From Carya illinoinensis (taxonomy: Eukaryota; Streptophyta; Magnoliopsida; Fagales; Juglandaceae), in assembly GCF_018687715.1 (NCBI RefSeq), contig NC_056752.1, positions 2,914,001-2,978,000 on the forward strand: DNA of 64,000 bases. The letters run 5' to 3'. A program made the translations under genes and the position numbers. The notes under the pieces were generated by a model. The model made no database searches. It had not been told where the DNA came from and saw only the letters and a list, made by a program, of their open reading frames with translations. Below, piece after piece: positions 1 through 12,444 of this stretch (position 1 is its first letter; each line of letters opens with the position of its first letter).

Positions 1-539
1 TCCTTTGCAAGAAAATGTATGATAAATCTGTATCATTACTAATTTAGGGACAGAAGCTAGCTATGGAGTGTCTGTACATAGTTAATATGGTCTATATCCT
101 TTGGAAAACAAATTAGTCTTTCCTTTCTCTCCAACAAAACATGATATTGCAAATATGGTCAAAAAAATCTAGAGGTTTTGTTCCCCCACAATCTAATAAA
201 AGATCCTACTTTTAGTGAAATACTTTATTCGTGTTGGCCCTAAAAGCATTAACGTTGGAATACAAATCTCAAGGCCAAAAGCATTTTAGATTTTCCTGAT
301 ATACACTTACAGACCTAAATTTTTCTAGGCTTTTCAAAACCAAGTTAATACATTAGATAGCATCTAAAACCTCACTTCACGAAATAACTTGCATTTTCTA
401 GGATATTGGATGGAAATAGCTTCCTTCACCCTACCATTAATGAACATACTAAACCAACATCTCAGCAGTAGACAAAAAACGACGCATAGAAAAAATTAAG
501 GAAATATAAATGGTGAAAGTGATTCTTGCTTTCACACTC
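1..539. other. AT-rich sequence without recognisable gene
   Basis: No coding region, RNA gene or clear repeat boundary was recognised. It may be the interior of the CACTA-like element whose end lies at 1,239, but the other terminus is not visible in the window. Confidence 0.4.
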
Positions 540-1239
540 AAACTTCTATGATAACCTCAGAGACAAACAAAAAGCTCCAATTTTTGTAAAGCAAGGAGCG
601 CGGCTGAAGGGGGAGAGAGAGACAAAAATGAGTTGCAGTGATACCTGTGGTGGCGGAAGGTATACCCTGTAGCAGTAGGTTCCACAATGTCTACGTCCGA
701 TACAACGGTTGGAAATCGGAGGGGCAAACCACTCCGACACTAATCACACACACACAGAGCGGGATGGGGAGGAAACGATGACCGTAGCTTCCGCGGAAGG
801 GAAATGTAGTGGTGGAGAATCTAGGGTTCGGGACCTCTTCGACGATCGACGGTAGATTTCCAACCTTGTGTATATCGTTGGTTAGCTGGGCACCGAAGGT
901 GGAGGAAATCGGCAAGAACTTCGAAGTGGACAAGGGTAGCTGGTAACAGAGTTGTTTCGGGGGGAAAAATAAATTGTCCTCTGATTTTTGGCGCCCTGAG
1001 GCAATAGCAACGGTATCACGCCGTTGTAACAAGTGTTTTAGAAAAGCAAGGCGTATGTTCGCCGCTATAAAATAAGTTTCCGCTGCAAAAAATAAAGCCT
1101 AGCGGCCCACTTCATTAAATCAGTTCTTGCAGCGAAATCTTTGCAACCTTACATATTTTGCTGCAAAAAACAATCTATTGCAGCGATTTTTATTACAACA
1201 AAATAAAAAACGCTGCAAAAAGGGAGATTTCTTGTAGTG
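540..1239. mobile_element. Terminal part of a CACTA-like transposon
   Basis: The tract ends in TTTCTTGTAGTG at 1,239, the inverted form of a CACTACAAGAAA terminus, as expected for an En/Spm (CACTA) element. Just inside are short GCTGCAAA / GCAGCGA units in both orientations, typical of subterminal transposase-binding repeats. The ends at 41,195 and 53,941 share the last bases and a GGGGAAAAATAAA-like stretch a few hundred bases inside, so the three look like members of one family. No transposase coding was seen, so it is non-autonomous or its coding part lies outside the window. The inner boundary at 540 is arbitrary. Confidence 0.6.
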
Positions 1240-1849
1240 GTGAAGCTAGCTAGTGCTGAAACGAAAGTTTCCCTGTAATAATTTTTCCCCAACTTTACAA
1301 TGAGGCAGAGCCCCTATATCTATACATGTACAACTGAAAAATGTACAGTTAATAAATAGAAGATGCTACTGCTACAATGGATGATTTGAGAGTATTCGGG
1401 AAGATGCTCTAGCTGTTGGGTGCTGCTGCATATTCTGGACAGAGTCTACATTGTGTGCTGTCTGCGCACTACGTGCTGCATGGCCTGCTTGCTGCGCCTT
1501 ACGTGCTGTATGACTTGTGTGTAATGCAGGTGTTGCTTGAGCAGTCTCTGTACTAGCTAGCTGCAGGCTGTGCATCAGGGACTGCATGTGATGAGTAATT
1601 TGCTTGAACAACTAGCGACCGTAACCTGAACTTGACGATCAGAACCGGCCCACGTACTTCACTTAACACAGATCACCACGTACGGCATGCAGTCAGTAAT
1701 TAAGTCATGGGCACCTCTGATCATGTGCATGCACGAAGCACGATAACTTCGTCCTCTACGATCGGCCATAAAATTTAGCATATTTGCATTAAAAATGACA
1801 GCTTGTATAAATACTACAGATCTAGATCAAATGTGCATGACCAAGTATG
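1240..1849. other. No gene seen
   Basis: Noncoding sequence with a (TG)n/(TA)n tract near 1,850-1,880. Reading frames here are short and unlike any family I recognise. Confidence 0.4.
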
Positions 1850-2125
1850 TATGTGTGTGTATATATGTGTGTGTGTGTGTGTGGGGCCCGGCAGCCTTGT
1901 TTTGGCCGAGAGATCGAGTATCTCATGATAATTCGCCCCTATTCCGGCAGTAGTAGTACTGTATCTAGAAGTAGTATCAAGTTGTGTGTACGTACGTGAC
2001 TCTTTTCTGGCTAATTATATCAGAAGGCCAGGTACGTACCTAACTTTCACCATGCATGCCGCATTAATGTAGCTAGCTAGCTAGGTGCATTTAGTAATGC
2101 ATGGCCTTTTTTCATTTGTTATTAA
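1850..2125 (+). repeat. Third, partial copy of the A/B duplicated tract
   Basis: This stretch matches about 5,265-5,525 (block A) and, in its right half, 55,600-55,760 (block B). Shared landmarks are GATAATTCGCCCC, TTCCGGCAGTAGTA, ACGTACGTGA, TCTTTTCTGGCTAATTATAT and GTAGCTAGCTAGCTAGGTG. Homology stops abruptly after TTATTAAGCTGCAT at about 2,125. It is a fragment of an older copy of the CEP 3' flank and carries no gene itself. Confidence 0.8.
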
Positions 2126-4069
2126 GCTGCATTTCCGGCCTTTTATTATTGTTCTGCCCCAACGTTAATGCTGTAGATCATCAGGATGTTTACTCCGTGA
2201 TGTTTTTAATCAATATGGTACTCCATGTTCTTTTATTTCTTTTGCATGGAGAAGGGTATCAATGGTGCTCAAGATCACATTTTTCTAATTATGTGAGGTG
2301 AATGCAAATTAACCCTTTGAAAACAAGTAATAATGGTGGTTTGAAAGAAACAAAAAGACAATTAAAGATAAGAAGCTACACACACGATACAACAGACAAT
2401 CCAGTTCTCTTTATTCTTAGTGCACAAATCATGTATATATTAAATTACAGCTCGATCTGCATTTGAGAAGCCCTTAGCCAACCACTTTCTCAAGTCTTTT
2501 TCAATGCCATTTTCAACAGTTGGGGGGTTGAGAGAGCACCAAATTAATTTGGAGCTACCTCGTTTGCGTCATAAGGGGCCTTGAATATTGACAAGGCATT
2601 TATATATATAACTAGTAAAAACTTAGCATATGTTCATTTCCTCTTGGCTGACCTACAATTCAGATTCGCTCGAGGCACCATTACGGGCTTATTTCATTTT
2701 ATATCCAACAAACACTATAAGGCCCACTTTATGACACCTCACAAGAATCTTCCAGTGCAAAATCCCAACCGAATGCAAGAATCAATTCTCTTCAATAGAA
2801 ATACAGAATATTCTAGAGAATGTTTCGTCTTCTATAAATATTGAATAGCACTCAGTGCTACTGCATGTAGAACAATATTGTAATACACAGAAATGCTTTT
2901 ATGCATACACAGTCTCTTTGATGAATTTCATCGAACACATTGCCTAAACTCTGTTTTAGCTAGCTTTCCTCAACATGAATCCAAACAAGCACCATGTATA
3001 TAAGAAATATCCTCTTTAGGTAAAAGCGGCACTGCAAGACCATTTAGACCAATTAAACAAAGCCCCATCCATAGCATGTGACAAAATGCATACATAGTTC
3101 AGGCTTTTGCTAAATCATCAACATTTTGCTCTCGAGTTCTTTTATTTGCAAGTCGGTGTGTATTAGAACACATCCACACCACTTAATTGCATAGTACATA
3201 AGATTTAAATTTAAAAATTTATATTTCGAATCAAATAATATCGCAGGCTTTGTCGATTATAATTAAGTATGTTATCCGCACATTAATTTTGATGAAGGAT
3301 TGCCCAACCTGGAGATCATAAAAACATCACGACCAGTACTATATATAAACACCTTGGGCTTGACTTTAGCCTTACGTACGTGATGGTCAGCGTGGCCGGG
3401 ATGTATTTCTACTGTTAGTATATATATAGACAATTAAACATTAACCTCCACATCCACATGATGATGAGGCTAAACTTACAATATGCCTGCATGCAATAAC
3501 CACCTTTTGTGCACGAGGACATGTCGACTGTGATCGTGTGGCCAGATTTATTGGCCGCCACAAGTAAGTTGGGACATCATCATCATCATGATCATGAGCG
3601 TATCATGTAGTAGAATCTAATTCAAAGATGACCTTTAATGATCAAAAGAAATTATGTGCAACCGAAGAAATAAAAAAAGGGAATATTTAAAAGAATCTCC
3701 AAAGAGTTCGGCATTATATGCCAGTTGTGCTTTACATTTAGTCTGTCGCGCGCAGCCACGCATTAGAGGGTTTTTCTTTTCTTGAATAGAATAGTAATTA
3801 ATAATTAGAGGATGGAAATGAAATGCAGTCAAGCCACTATGACTTTTGCTGAGATTTTATAATTAATTATAAACAAAAGTCTTATGAGCTAATTATAAAG
3901 AGACCACATGCGGATCCTTTTTAAGATTTCATTATAGTATTACAGTCACAAAATTTTTTTTATAAAGTTAAATTTATAAACTGATCAAAATTTATGTAAT
4001 ATATATATATATATATTAAATTTATTTTACAATAAAAATAATTTTATAATATGACATACATACTACATT
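2126..4069. other. No gene seen; 5' flank of CEP-A
   Basis: AT-rich sequence with simple-repeat patches, including an (AT)n tract near 4,000. No conserved protein or RNA gene was recognised. The part nearest 4,070 is upstream sequence of the CEP-A gene. Confidence 0.4.
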
Positions 4070-4187
4070 AAATGACTTCAATTTATAAATTTATATTTAT
4101 GAAATGATTTTAATAGCTAAACTACTTTTGTTGCGTTTGCACATGGTTCCACTTGCTCCATTATCTCCAGATCTCTCCCGTGAACAC

Positions 4188-4195
4188 TATAAATA
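4188..4195 (+). promoter_or_regulatory. TATA box of CEP-A
   Basis: A TATAAATA sequence stands 205 bases before the chosen ATG. The same octamer is at the equivalent place in CEP-B and upstream of CEP-C, which supports it as the core promoter element. Confidence 0.7.
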
Positions 4196-4392
4196 TCGCC
4201 AGAGCTAAGGCTTTAGGCAAATCATAAGCTGAGGTGATTCATTTAAGTTTCTTGGAAACTTACTTGCTTAGCATATATAACTCTAGTCTCTAAGCAACTA
4301 CTTGCTTGCTTAATTAGCTGATTTGGTTGATCCCGATCTCTCTCACTCTCTCCTCATATAATTAATTGTCTTTCAATCTCTCAGCCCTATCC

Positions 4393-4761
4393 ATGGCCCA
4401 GAACAAAATTTTATTAATCTCCGCCTGTCATTTCTTTGTTTTGATTTTCTCTCAAGAAACTCAGTTCATTGAGGGAAGGCGTTCGCTTGTAGGAAAGAAT
4501 AACGAGTTTCAAACGCTCCAAACTCATAAGAAAATCCATGAAAAGGAAACTAATAAGCATGAAGGTAAGTTCCCTGATGATCATGACATGACCATGAGCG
4601 ACGCAATTACTCATGAAGCTGTAGTACTATCTCCACCTACAGCACCAACTGGTGAAGGTGTGGCACCTCCCCCACCGCCTCCAGGTCATGCCATGATCAA
4701 TGACTTCAAGCCAACAGCTCCAGGTCACAGCCCTGGTGCCGGGCATTCCATTCATCACTAG
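4393..4761 (+). CDS. CEP (C-terminally encoded peptide) precursor, CEP-A
   Basis: The 122-residue product is a secreted peptide-hormone precursor. CEP hormones are about 15 residues long, are released in the apoplast and are perceived by leucine-rich-repeat receptor kinases that signal nitrogen status and limit lateral root growth (family knowledge). Visible here: an N-terminal hydrophobic signal peptide (about residues 1-28, core ILLISACHFFVLIF); a variable middle rich in charged residues and then prolines; and a CEP domain DFKPTAPGHSPGAGH at residues 104-118, bases 4,702-4,746, followed by only SIHH. Prolines at domain positions 4, 7 and 11 are the ones usually hydroxylated. An in-frame ATG nine codons upstream (4,366) exists. 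I chose 4,393 because its ATGGCC context is better, the signal peptide then starts correctly, and the paralogue keeps it. It is a single exon, as usual for CEPs. This is the only intact CEP in the window. Confidence 0.93.
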   Translation: MAQNKILLISACHFFVLIFSQETQFIEGRRSLVGKNNEFQTLQTHKKIHEKETNKHEGKFPDDHDMTMSDAITHEAVVLSPPTAPTGEGVAPPPPPPGHAMINDFKPTAPGHSPGAGHSIHH

Positions 4762-5043
4762 GCCAATTTCTAAGTCTTCTTGTAATATATATGGTGCGTG
4801 CATATATATATATATATATATATGTTCTCATTGATCATTGCATGTGCAGGAAATGACTTCATTATCTGTGTTTATATGTATCATAATAATGGTATTGTGC
4901 TTCAATTTGCCAATTAAGGATTTAAGATTGTAGCTAGCTAGGGTTGAATTTTCTTCCTGTTTCTTGTCCAAAAATCAAAAACCTGTATTTTTATAGTTTC
5001 CGCTGTATTTAATTATTTTGTAACTTTGGACAAGTGTCCATAC

Positions 5044-8000
5044 GTACAATAAGGCGTTGTAATTTGTGACTTTTCGTCAAGTTGTTGGGTTTTCAATAAA
5101 ATCTAGCTAATTATGCTATTCTTCTTGCCTTCCTATTTTAAACCTTAATATTCTTTTATCAACACCTGACAATATCATCAATCAGTATAAAATGTTGCAC
5201 TTTGCGATTACACATACGTAGGAAATTCCTAATTAATAATAAATATGATTAAATTAAGTATATATATATATATGTGTGAGCGCGTGCGCTCGCGCGTGAC
5301 CTCGTTTTGGCCCAGAGATCGACTACCTGATCATGATAATTCGCCCCTGTTCCGGCAGTAGTACTGTACCTAGTATAGTATCAAGCTGTGGGTACGTACG
5401 TGATTCTTTTCTGGCTAATTATATCAGAAGGTACCTCACTTCACCATACATGCCCCATTAATGTAGCTAGCTAGCTAGGTGTATGTAGTAATGCATGGCC
5501 TTTTTTCATTTGTTATTAAGCTGCATGAGTTGCCTATCGATCGAGCTAGACTTGCTCCTCAGAAATTTATCGAAAGAAAACCCTAAACAATCAGCATTTC
5601 TGAAATGCAAAAAATAAAAAAAATGTCCGAACGTTAGATTCTTGTTTAAATGAAAGATATTTATCATGTATATCCCCCGTTTCGACATTTTTTTTTTTTT
5701 AATTTTTGGTAAGTGTTTGATCACGTGCTAATATTTCAAAACTCACAAGCATACAACAAATTGCTCAAATAAGATATTTAGACCTAACTCTTGATGCACA
5801 TAACATAACACAACTAGCTTCTTATTTGAGGAGACAAGACTAAAATTAGTACAATTCTCTAATGTTGAGTACTTAAACCACAAAGAACAGTACGTAGGAC
5901 TCTAATTCAGCCCAAAACTATTAAATTCCCTAGCTATTCAAAGAAATCACAAGCGATTCCCTTATTTTGAAGATCAGGAGGATAAAACTACAAGCTCTAA
6001 TTCATGCTATCTGCTTCCTGAATTTTTGTCTACTTGAATTATATACATGTCAAGTTTCTGCTTACTTAACATGCTGTTAATGTAATTATGTTACTGTTCG
6101 GCGTTAACTTCACTTAAGCCGATCAAACAAGCTCCACAGATCTCCAATATTCGAGGCCCCGGATCAGATGCGCCCACACACGATCTTAAAATTACCCTAT
6201 ATATGCTTGCTATCTTTTCTTCTGTTTCCCATAAGAATAGAGCACTTATTTTTTGACTCGTTTTGGATTGATTAAATATTGCACTCTAAAAGAGAGTCCC
6301 TCGCTTTCCAAGGGCCGCCCCACGTACATATATAATTAATTACGAAGTGTTCATAATTCGAGCTAGCCATAATGGAGATATTCCGGACAGAATTCAGCTC
6401 GTTCAAAGGACATTATCTTGGTAATGAATTGATGTGCCTTTTGAATGGATTCATGCACTAGAACTGGCCGAGGATGTCCAGTGTCCAAAGTTAACGATGC
6501 ACTTAATTGATGGCCGTTTGAATGGACGCTAGTGAAATTTTATTCAAATATATATCTGATTACGTGCGTACCTCAAACATTGATCAGCGCCGGCCAATCA
6601 TCTGCATACCATAGGTAATGCATCACTCGATTATATTGGTTCAAATTTCAACTCTTCCTTATGATGAAAGCATGATCCAATTGTGCTGCTGCATGTCATG
6701 TGGACTTTTCGAAATTGTGTGGCACTGTTCTATTATTGTCTCATGTTAATTAGTTTCCTGGAATGCGGATTATTATAAATTCATTCATAAAAAGTTAATG
6801 TTCATATCCCGTCTATGTGCTGATGATTGGAGGACTTTTGGTATGCATTTTCTATTTGTTTTTAACCCTAATTTACAAGCTGCGCACATTTAGTTTCGGC
6901 AATTAATTGCATATATATATATATGCATGGTGACAAGCTTATTCAATGTAAAAAATATCTGAACAAAACCATAGGAAATATCTTTCTAATTTATGTTCAT
7001 GTCTACAATTAATATTATTTTTTCAGCGACCAATTAAGCAAACATTCTATTGTTGCATAATGCGAGCTCAGCTGTACAGCTAAATCCTTCACGTTCCAAC
7101 CTGTAAGCCTGAGATATATTGTATATATGAATAGTACTATCTCATACTCTCCATGATAAACTCAAGCTCTGCTCCAAGAGCCACACATGAAGAAACATCT
7201 GAGTTCTTAATTTTTTACCTCGTACGTTCCATGTCATCTGTTGTCTTGGTAGAAGAAAAGCTATATAGTATTTCAGAGTACTGTGCAGTATTATGACATA
7301 ACGATATACGTACATGGCAGCCATGAGAGTCTGAAGACAAAAAGATCGAATAGGTCCTAGACTTTTGGAAAGATCTTTCAGAAGATCTTAATTAACCGTC
7401 AGGATTCAAAATACATCATAGAGATTCTATCTCTCTTTCCACCGGATCAGTCACTATCAAAATACGACGTTGCACGTTCTAGCAGCCTAGCCTGTTGCAT
7501 TTTATTAAACTAAGCAATAAAGATCGCACATCCAACGTTGCTCGTGCACTACAGCCTAGCTAGCACAACATAGAATCAAATTTTGTTTGTTCTTTACAGC
7601 AGCATATTAAATATCTCTCAGATCAGTGTGAGGATTATTACTCTTCCCCGGTTCCAGGAGCCAACCAGTACGCTGAAGCCCTTTTTACAGAATTCTTTAT
7701 AATTTTCAATGCCATACTAAATGGACGGCGGGGGTTGAGGCAAACCACTTAGTAGTTTCATCATTTGCTTGATTTTGACTTATTCGACTAAAAATTAAAA
7801 GTAATCGATATCGTCTTATTTTCTGATCAGAAAGGACTGGAAGTGGTCGGGCCTCCAATGGGGTTGGTGGCTGCGCGCATGTGGTAGTGCATGCATTCGG
7901 GCATTTGACTTTTTCTAACTCTTGACCATGATTTTTCCGTTTTCTAATGAAAGCATGGAAACTAGCCATTGACACAGAGAACCCATTGATACGAAGGAGT

Positions 8001-8872
8001 ATTATTGCTTACATATATATTTATATATGTTATCCCCTACTCCATGTGCAGCAAGAATCGATTGCTAGCTCGTGAAGTCGTACTGCATCCATCAGTCCAA
8101 AGTTACTGCTCAGATCCCATTTATCTTTAACAATAGTGATCAGCAGTACTCGTTTATTCAAAGGAAATAATAATACATTTCGGAATCCGCATTCGATGGT
8201 TATCATGGATTGCACGTGTAGAAACCGAAAGGATGCATGGTTTGCAGCAGAAATGATGCATGTTAGAGAACCATTAAAAGAGACATGCATGAGGTCAGAA
8301 TCCTCGCATTTAGATTCCGTGACGAGTACTGTTTATATGAAAGAGTCCATTCAGCCAAAGTTAATATCCCCATATTTTTAAGTTTTTCGGAAAGTATTTA
8401 AAGTTCTTGTAATTTTATTATCAATATAATATTGCGGCCTCTAGAATGAAAAGGGCTCAACTAATGATACTAGTACGCATTTCTATTAATGGTACCAAAT
8501 GAAGAGTCAAACCAGCTAAACCTGGAAAGACAAAACATATATTTGATGACTCATGACAACTGAAATTCGGTCGAATTTTCCATGATCAGCGTTGAAATAT
8601 TAATCATTCACTTTTTTACACGTTAGCTAGCTAGCTAGACCGATATTAGTGCTTATATAATTTATATCTATTTATATATATTTATATATATATGGCCGTT
8701 GATGAGTAAAGTCTTGTATACAATTGGCTTAACTATATTATATTATGTCCCGTCAAAAGTACTGTTAAGGATATTGCACGAGCGTTGAGTAGAATTTTCT
8801 TATTACCAAGGAAGTCAGCATATCATCGAGAGTAACATTAATGGCAACGAGAAACTTATTACGTATCATATT
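5044..8872 (+). repeat. Segmental duplication block A (left part)
   Basis: This block matches 53,942-60,725 almost continuously; by eye it differs at a few percent of bases plus small indels. Within it no gene family was recognised. Three short frames are open in both copies (7,975-7,706, 7,324-7,142 and 8,136-8,381) but lack family resemblance. Block B differs by a 1.4-kb insertion, a Helitron and, at 8,872, by lacking the Copia-1 insertion. The right part of block A resumes at 14,390. Confidence 0.88.
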
Positions 8873-9272
8873 TGTTGGGAGCTGGTTGGAAACAAAGATG
8901 ATTCTAAATAAAAAAGAGATGAAATTTAACGTGGTTCGATAATTGTCTACGTTCATAGTTGTTGTAATTTCACTATAAAATAATTTTTACAAAAAACCTC
9001 TCTTGTAAACTCTCTCTGCTCACCCACTCTCTTTCTATCTTCTCTGCACAGCATTACACGCAACACACACTCTCTGTTTTCTCTCTACACTTGTCTGCAC
9101 ACCCACACTCACCTCATCACAACACTTCTATTTATAATACTGATGGGGAGTCGTCGATGAGAAAGTACAATTGAGAGAAGGTGTAGCCGCACCTTTTGAA
9201 TTTGGTGCCTTTCGGTGCATTAAACGAGCACATGCAATGCATGACCTACCACTTTTGTCTCCATTCGCAACA
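8873..9272 (-). repeat. 3' LTR of Copia-1
   Basis: About 400 bases matching 13,981-14,389, with TG...CA ends. By eye the two LTRs differ at roughly one base in twenty, so the insertion is not recent. A purine-rich tract (AAGTGGGAGATT on the minus strand, about 9,273-9,286) adjoins its inner edge as polypurine tract. Confidence 0.9.
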
Positions 9273-9343
9273 ATCTCCCACTTGGAGACAAATGAGTCTA
9301 CATATATTCATAGCAACCATCACAGCAACTTCAAGTCATGCAT

Positions 9344-10860
9344 TTAAGTACGGAGGCCAACTGAAGCTACACACAGCTTCAGTTTGTCAGCAGTAACTAC
9401 TTTTGTGAACATGTCTGCTGGGTTCTCTGTTCCTCGAATCTTCTCAAGTATCAGCTGTCTACTATCGAGAAGAGATCGGATAAAATGGTATTGCAACTGT
9501 ATGTGTTTTGTTCTGGAATGAAAGGTTTGATTCTTTGCAAGAAAAATAGCACTCTAACTATCACTGTGCAGAATACCTTTTTCATTCTTTTTTCCCGATT
9601 CCTCCAAGAATGACTGCAACCAAACCATTTCCTTCCCTGCTTCAGTTATAGCAACGTATTCCGCTTTTGTAGTTGAGAGAGCAACAATCTTCTGTAACTT
9701 AGAAGCCCACGATACAGCTGTACCACCCAGCGTATACACAAATCCAGTAGTACTTTTTCTGCTGTCAACGTCACCTGCTAAATCAGCATCTACATATCCC
9801 TATAGTTTTAAACCTACTTTTGTAAAGCATAGTGACGTATCTGAAGAGCCTTGTAGATATCTTAAAATCCACTTGACTGCTTTCCAATACTGCTTTCCTG
9901 GATTACTCATGTACCTGCTCACAGCTCCCACTGCTTGTGCAATATCTGACCTTGTACAAACCATGGCGTACATAAGACTACCAATAGTAGATGCATAGGG
10001 TATTCTATTCATGCATTCTTGCTCTTCCTCCGTCTTTGGCAACTGATCCTTAGTTAGTCGAAAGTGACTAGCTAAGGGTGTGCTCACTGGTTTCGCCTTG
10101 TCCATGTTAAACCTTTTGAGCACCTTCTTCACATATTCCTCTTGCGAGAGCTTAAGAGTATCATTAGACTTGTCTCTAATAATTCTCATACCAAAGATTT
10201 GTTTTGCAGCACCCAAATCCTTCATCTCAAACTGCTTTGACAACTGCTTCTTCAGTTTATTGATCTCCTCGATGCTTGACCCTGCAACGAGCATATCATC
10301 CACATACAACAGTAGGATAATATAAGAGTTGTCAAAGTTCTTCATATAGCAACAATGGTCAGCCTACAGTCTTGTAAATCCATTACTGCACATGAAGTTG
10401 TCAAACTTTCGGTACCATTGTCGTGAAACTTGTTTTAGGCCATACAAACTCTTCTTCAGTTTGCAAACTAGATTCTCTTTTCCCTTCACTGAGAATCCTT
10501 GTGGCTGGTGCATATAGATGTCTTCCTCCAAATCACCATGAAGGAATGCAGTCTTCACATCTAACTGCTCAAGATGTAGATTCTCTGCAGCCACAATTGC
10601 TTACACTAGCCTGATCGTGGTCAACTTTACAACTGGGGAGAAAATGTCTGTGTAGTCGACACCTTCCTTTTGTTGAAACCCCTTCACGACCATTCTGGTT
10701 TTGTAGCGCTTGCTACCATTGTGCTCTTCCTTAATTCTGTACACCCATTTGTTGTGCAAAGCCTTCTTGCCTTTTGGAAGCTTAGTTAGCTCCCATGTCT
10801 GATTTGACATCAATGACTCTATCTCATCTTGCATGGCTTTATCCCACTTGATCGAATCTT
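9344..10860 (-). pseudogene. Copia-1 reverse transcriptase and RNase H (broken)
   Basis: In minus-strand order, the start of the reverse transcriptase lies at 10,834-10,601 (motif NKWVYRIKEEHNGS, then FSPVVKLTTIR). Next come 10,594-10,364 (QLDVKTAFLHGDLEEDIYM, SLYGLKQ) and 10,345-9,800 with the catalytic box LLLYVDDMLVAG. RNase H lies at 9,739-9,554 (STTKAEY, then HSDS) and runs on to about 9,344 past a stop. In-frame stops separate these pieces, so no full polyprotein can be made. The order and motifs are those of Ty1/Copia pol. Confidence 0.88.
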
Positions 10861-10939
10861 CAATTCATAAAGCTTCATCATAACTTTCCGGTTCACCACT
10901 ATCTGTTAGCAAGATGTAGTGTAGAGATGGTGAGAACCG

Positions 10940-12400
10940 CTATGGTGGCCTGATTGTCCTTGAAGATCTTCGAATAACAGTGAGTGGTGTACGTTGTTCG
11001 ATCTGTGTATCATCATTTTCTTGATCCTCGTTCTGATCAGTGTTTATTCGAGTAACATCAAAGTCAACAACCTCAGGTTTCTTTGGCTGCTCCTCAGGTT
11101 CAGCTTGTGACTTAGCTTTGTACAGAATCTGCTCACTGAATATCATATTTCTACTTCTGATGATTTTGTGATTTTTATCATCCCAAAATCGATAGCCAAA
11201 TTCTTCGTCACCATAACTAATGAAAAAACATTTTCTAGATTTGGCTTCTAACTTGTTACGATCAGTAGAAGCTATGTGAACATATGATACAGAGCCAAAA
11301 ACTTTCAAATGGGAAAGATTTACCTTTTTTCCGCTCCAGACTTCCTCTGGTAGATCGAACTTTAAGGGAACTGAAGGTCCCTGATTAATCAAATAGGCTG
11401 CAGTGTTAACTGCATCAGCCCAAAAACATTCAGGCAATCCTGAATTCAGCCTCATGCTTCTGGCACGTTTGTTGAGAGTTCTGTTCATGCGTTTAGCTAC
11501 GCCATTTTGCTGCAGTGTCCCGGGAATAGTCTTTTGAAATCTAATCCCATTTGCAGCACATAATTCTTTGAACCCTCCGTCGATGTACTCTCCTCCATTG
11601 TCTGACCTCAGACATTTTAACTTCAAGCCTGTTTCATTTTCAACCATGGCTCTCCACTTCTTGAAAGTATCAAATGTGTCAGATTTATTTTTCAAAAAAT
11701 AAACCCATACTTTCCTGCTTGAGTCATCAATAAAGGAAACATAGTACCGCGATCCTTCAAGAGAAGCGACTGGAGATGGCCCCCACAAATCTGTGTGCAC
11801 CAACTCCAACTTTGTAGATTTTGGAGTTCTACCATTTTTCAGGAAACTAACTTTTTTCTGCTTCCCAAAAATGCAACCTTCACACATGTCGAAATCAGTT
11901 GATTCCAACTTTGGTAACTTCCCATTGGATAATAGTATTTTCACTCCTTTCTCACTCATATGACCAAGCCTTTGATGCCATAGGTTGGCATTTGCGTCAG
12001 CAATTACAACAGTATCTTTAATGCTTGAAGTCATGTATAGAGTACCTGTTTTTGTGCCTCGAGCTACTACCATAGCCCCTCTTGTTATCTTCCACGTGCC
12101 ACCGATAAATAGTACTGAATGCCCATCAGCATCAAGTTGTCCTACAGAAATTAGGTTCCTCATGAGTTTGGGAACATGTCGCACCTTCTGTAGCAACCAT
12201 GCACTTCCACTGGGCAGATTGATTGGTACATCTCCCATGCCTTCGATTTCCTACGTTTCACCATCTGCTAAGTACACCTTCTCGAAATCACCAGTGACAT
12301 AATTCTACATGATTTCTCGGTGTGCTGTAGTGTGAAATGAGGCTCCTAAATCTAACACCCAAGATTCAATTTGGTTGTCGGCTGAAAGGAGTAAGGCATC
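10940..12400 (-). pseudogene. Copia-1 protease and integrase (broken)
   Basis: The protease end lies near 12,330, with LDLGASFHTT where an active aspartic protease has D-S/T-G; the middle residue is changed to Leu. The 432-residue frame 12,238-10,940 holds the integrase. It has the zinc-binding part WHQRLGHMS with CEGCIFGK, and then the catalytic core with HTDLWGP (first Asp) and RSDNGGEY (second Asp). The third catalytic residue is lost: the usual NGVAERMNR reads NGVAKRMNR, Glu to Lys. A conserved C-terminal part with SHLKVFGS follows. Confidence 0.88.
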
Positions 12401-12444
12401 TTGGAGATCTTCTGTTGTGGAATTAGCAGAGTCATGCTCATTCT

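Larger units (their letters stand above)
4070..5043 (+). repeat. CEP-containing duplicated segment, copy A
   Basis: About 1 kb here is repeated in reverse orientation at 33,703-32,728. It covers promoter, CEP reading frame and 3' flank. Homology is high on both sides of the coding region, so the duplication was of genomic DNA and not of an mRNA. In copy A it runs without break into 5,044 onwards; in the other copy it stops exactly at a CACTA terminus. Confidence 0.85.

Noticed and set aside
691..1032. 113-residue minus-strand frame
   Set aside because: Lies within the CACTA-like end, shows no family pattern, and related ends at 41 and 53.9 kb do not keep the frame.
2101..2301. 66-residue hydrophobic frame after ATGGCC
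   Set aside because: Its first bases are part of the duplicated noncoding tract; in copies A and B the frame is not kept.
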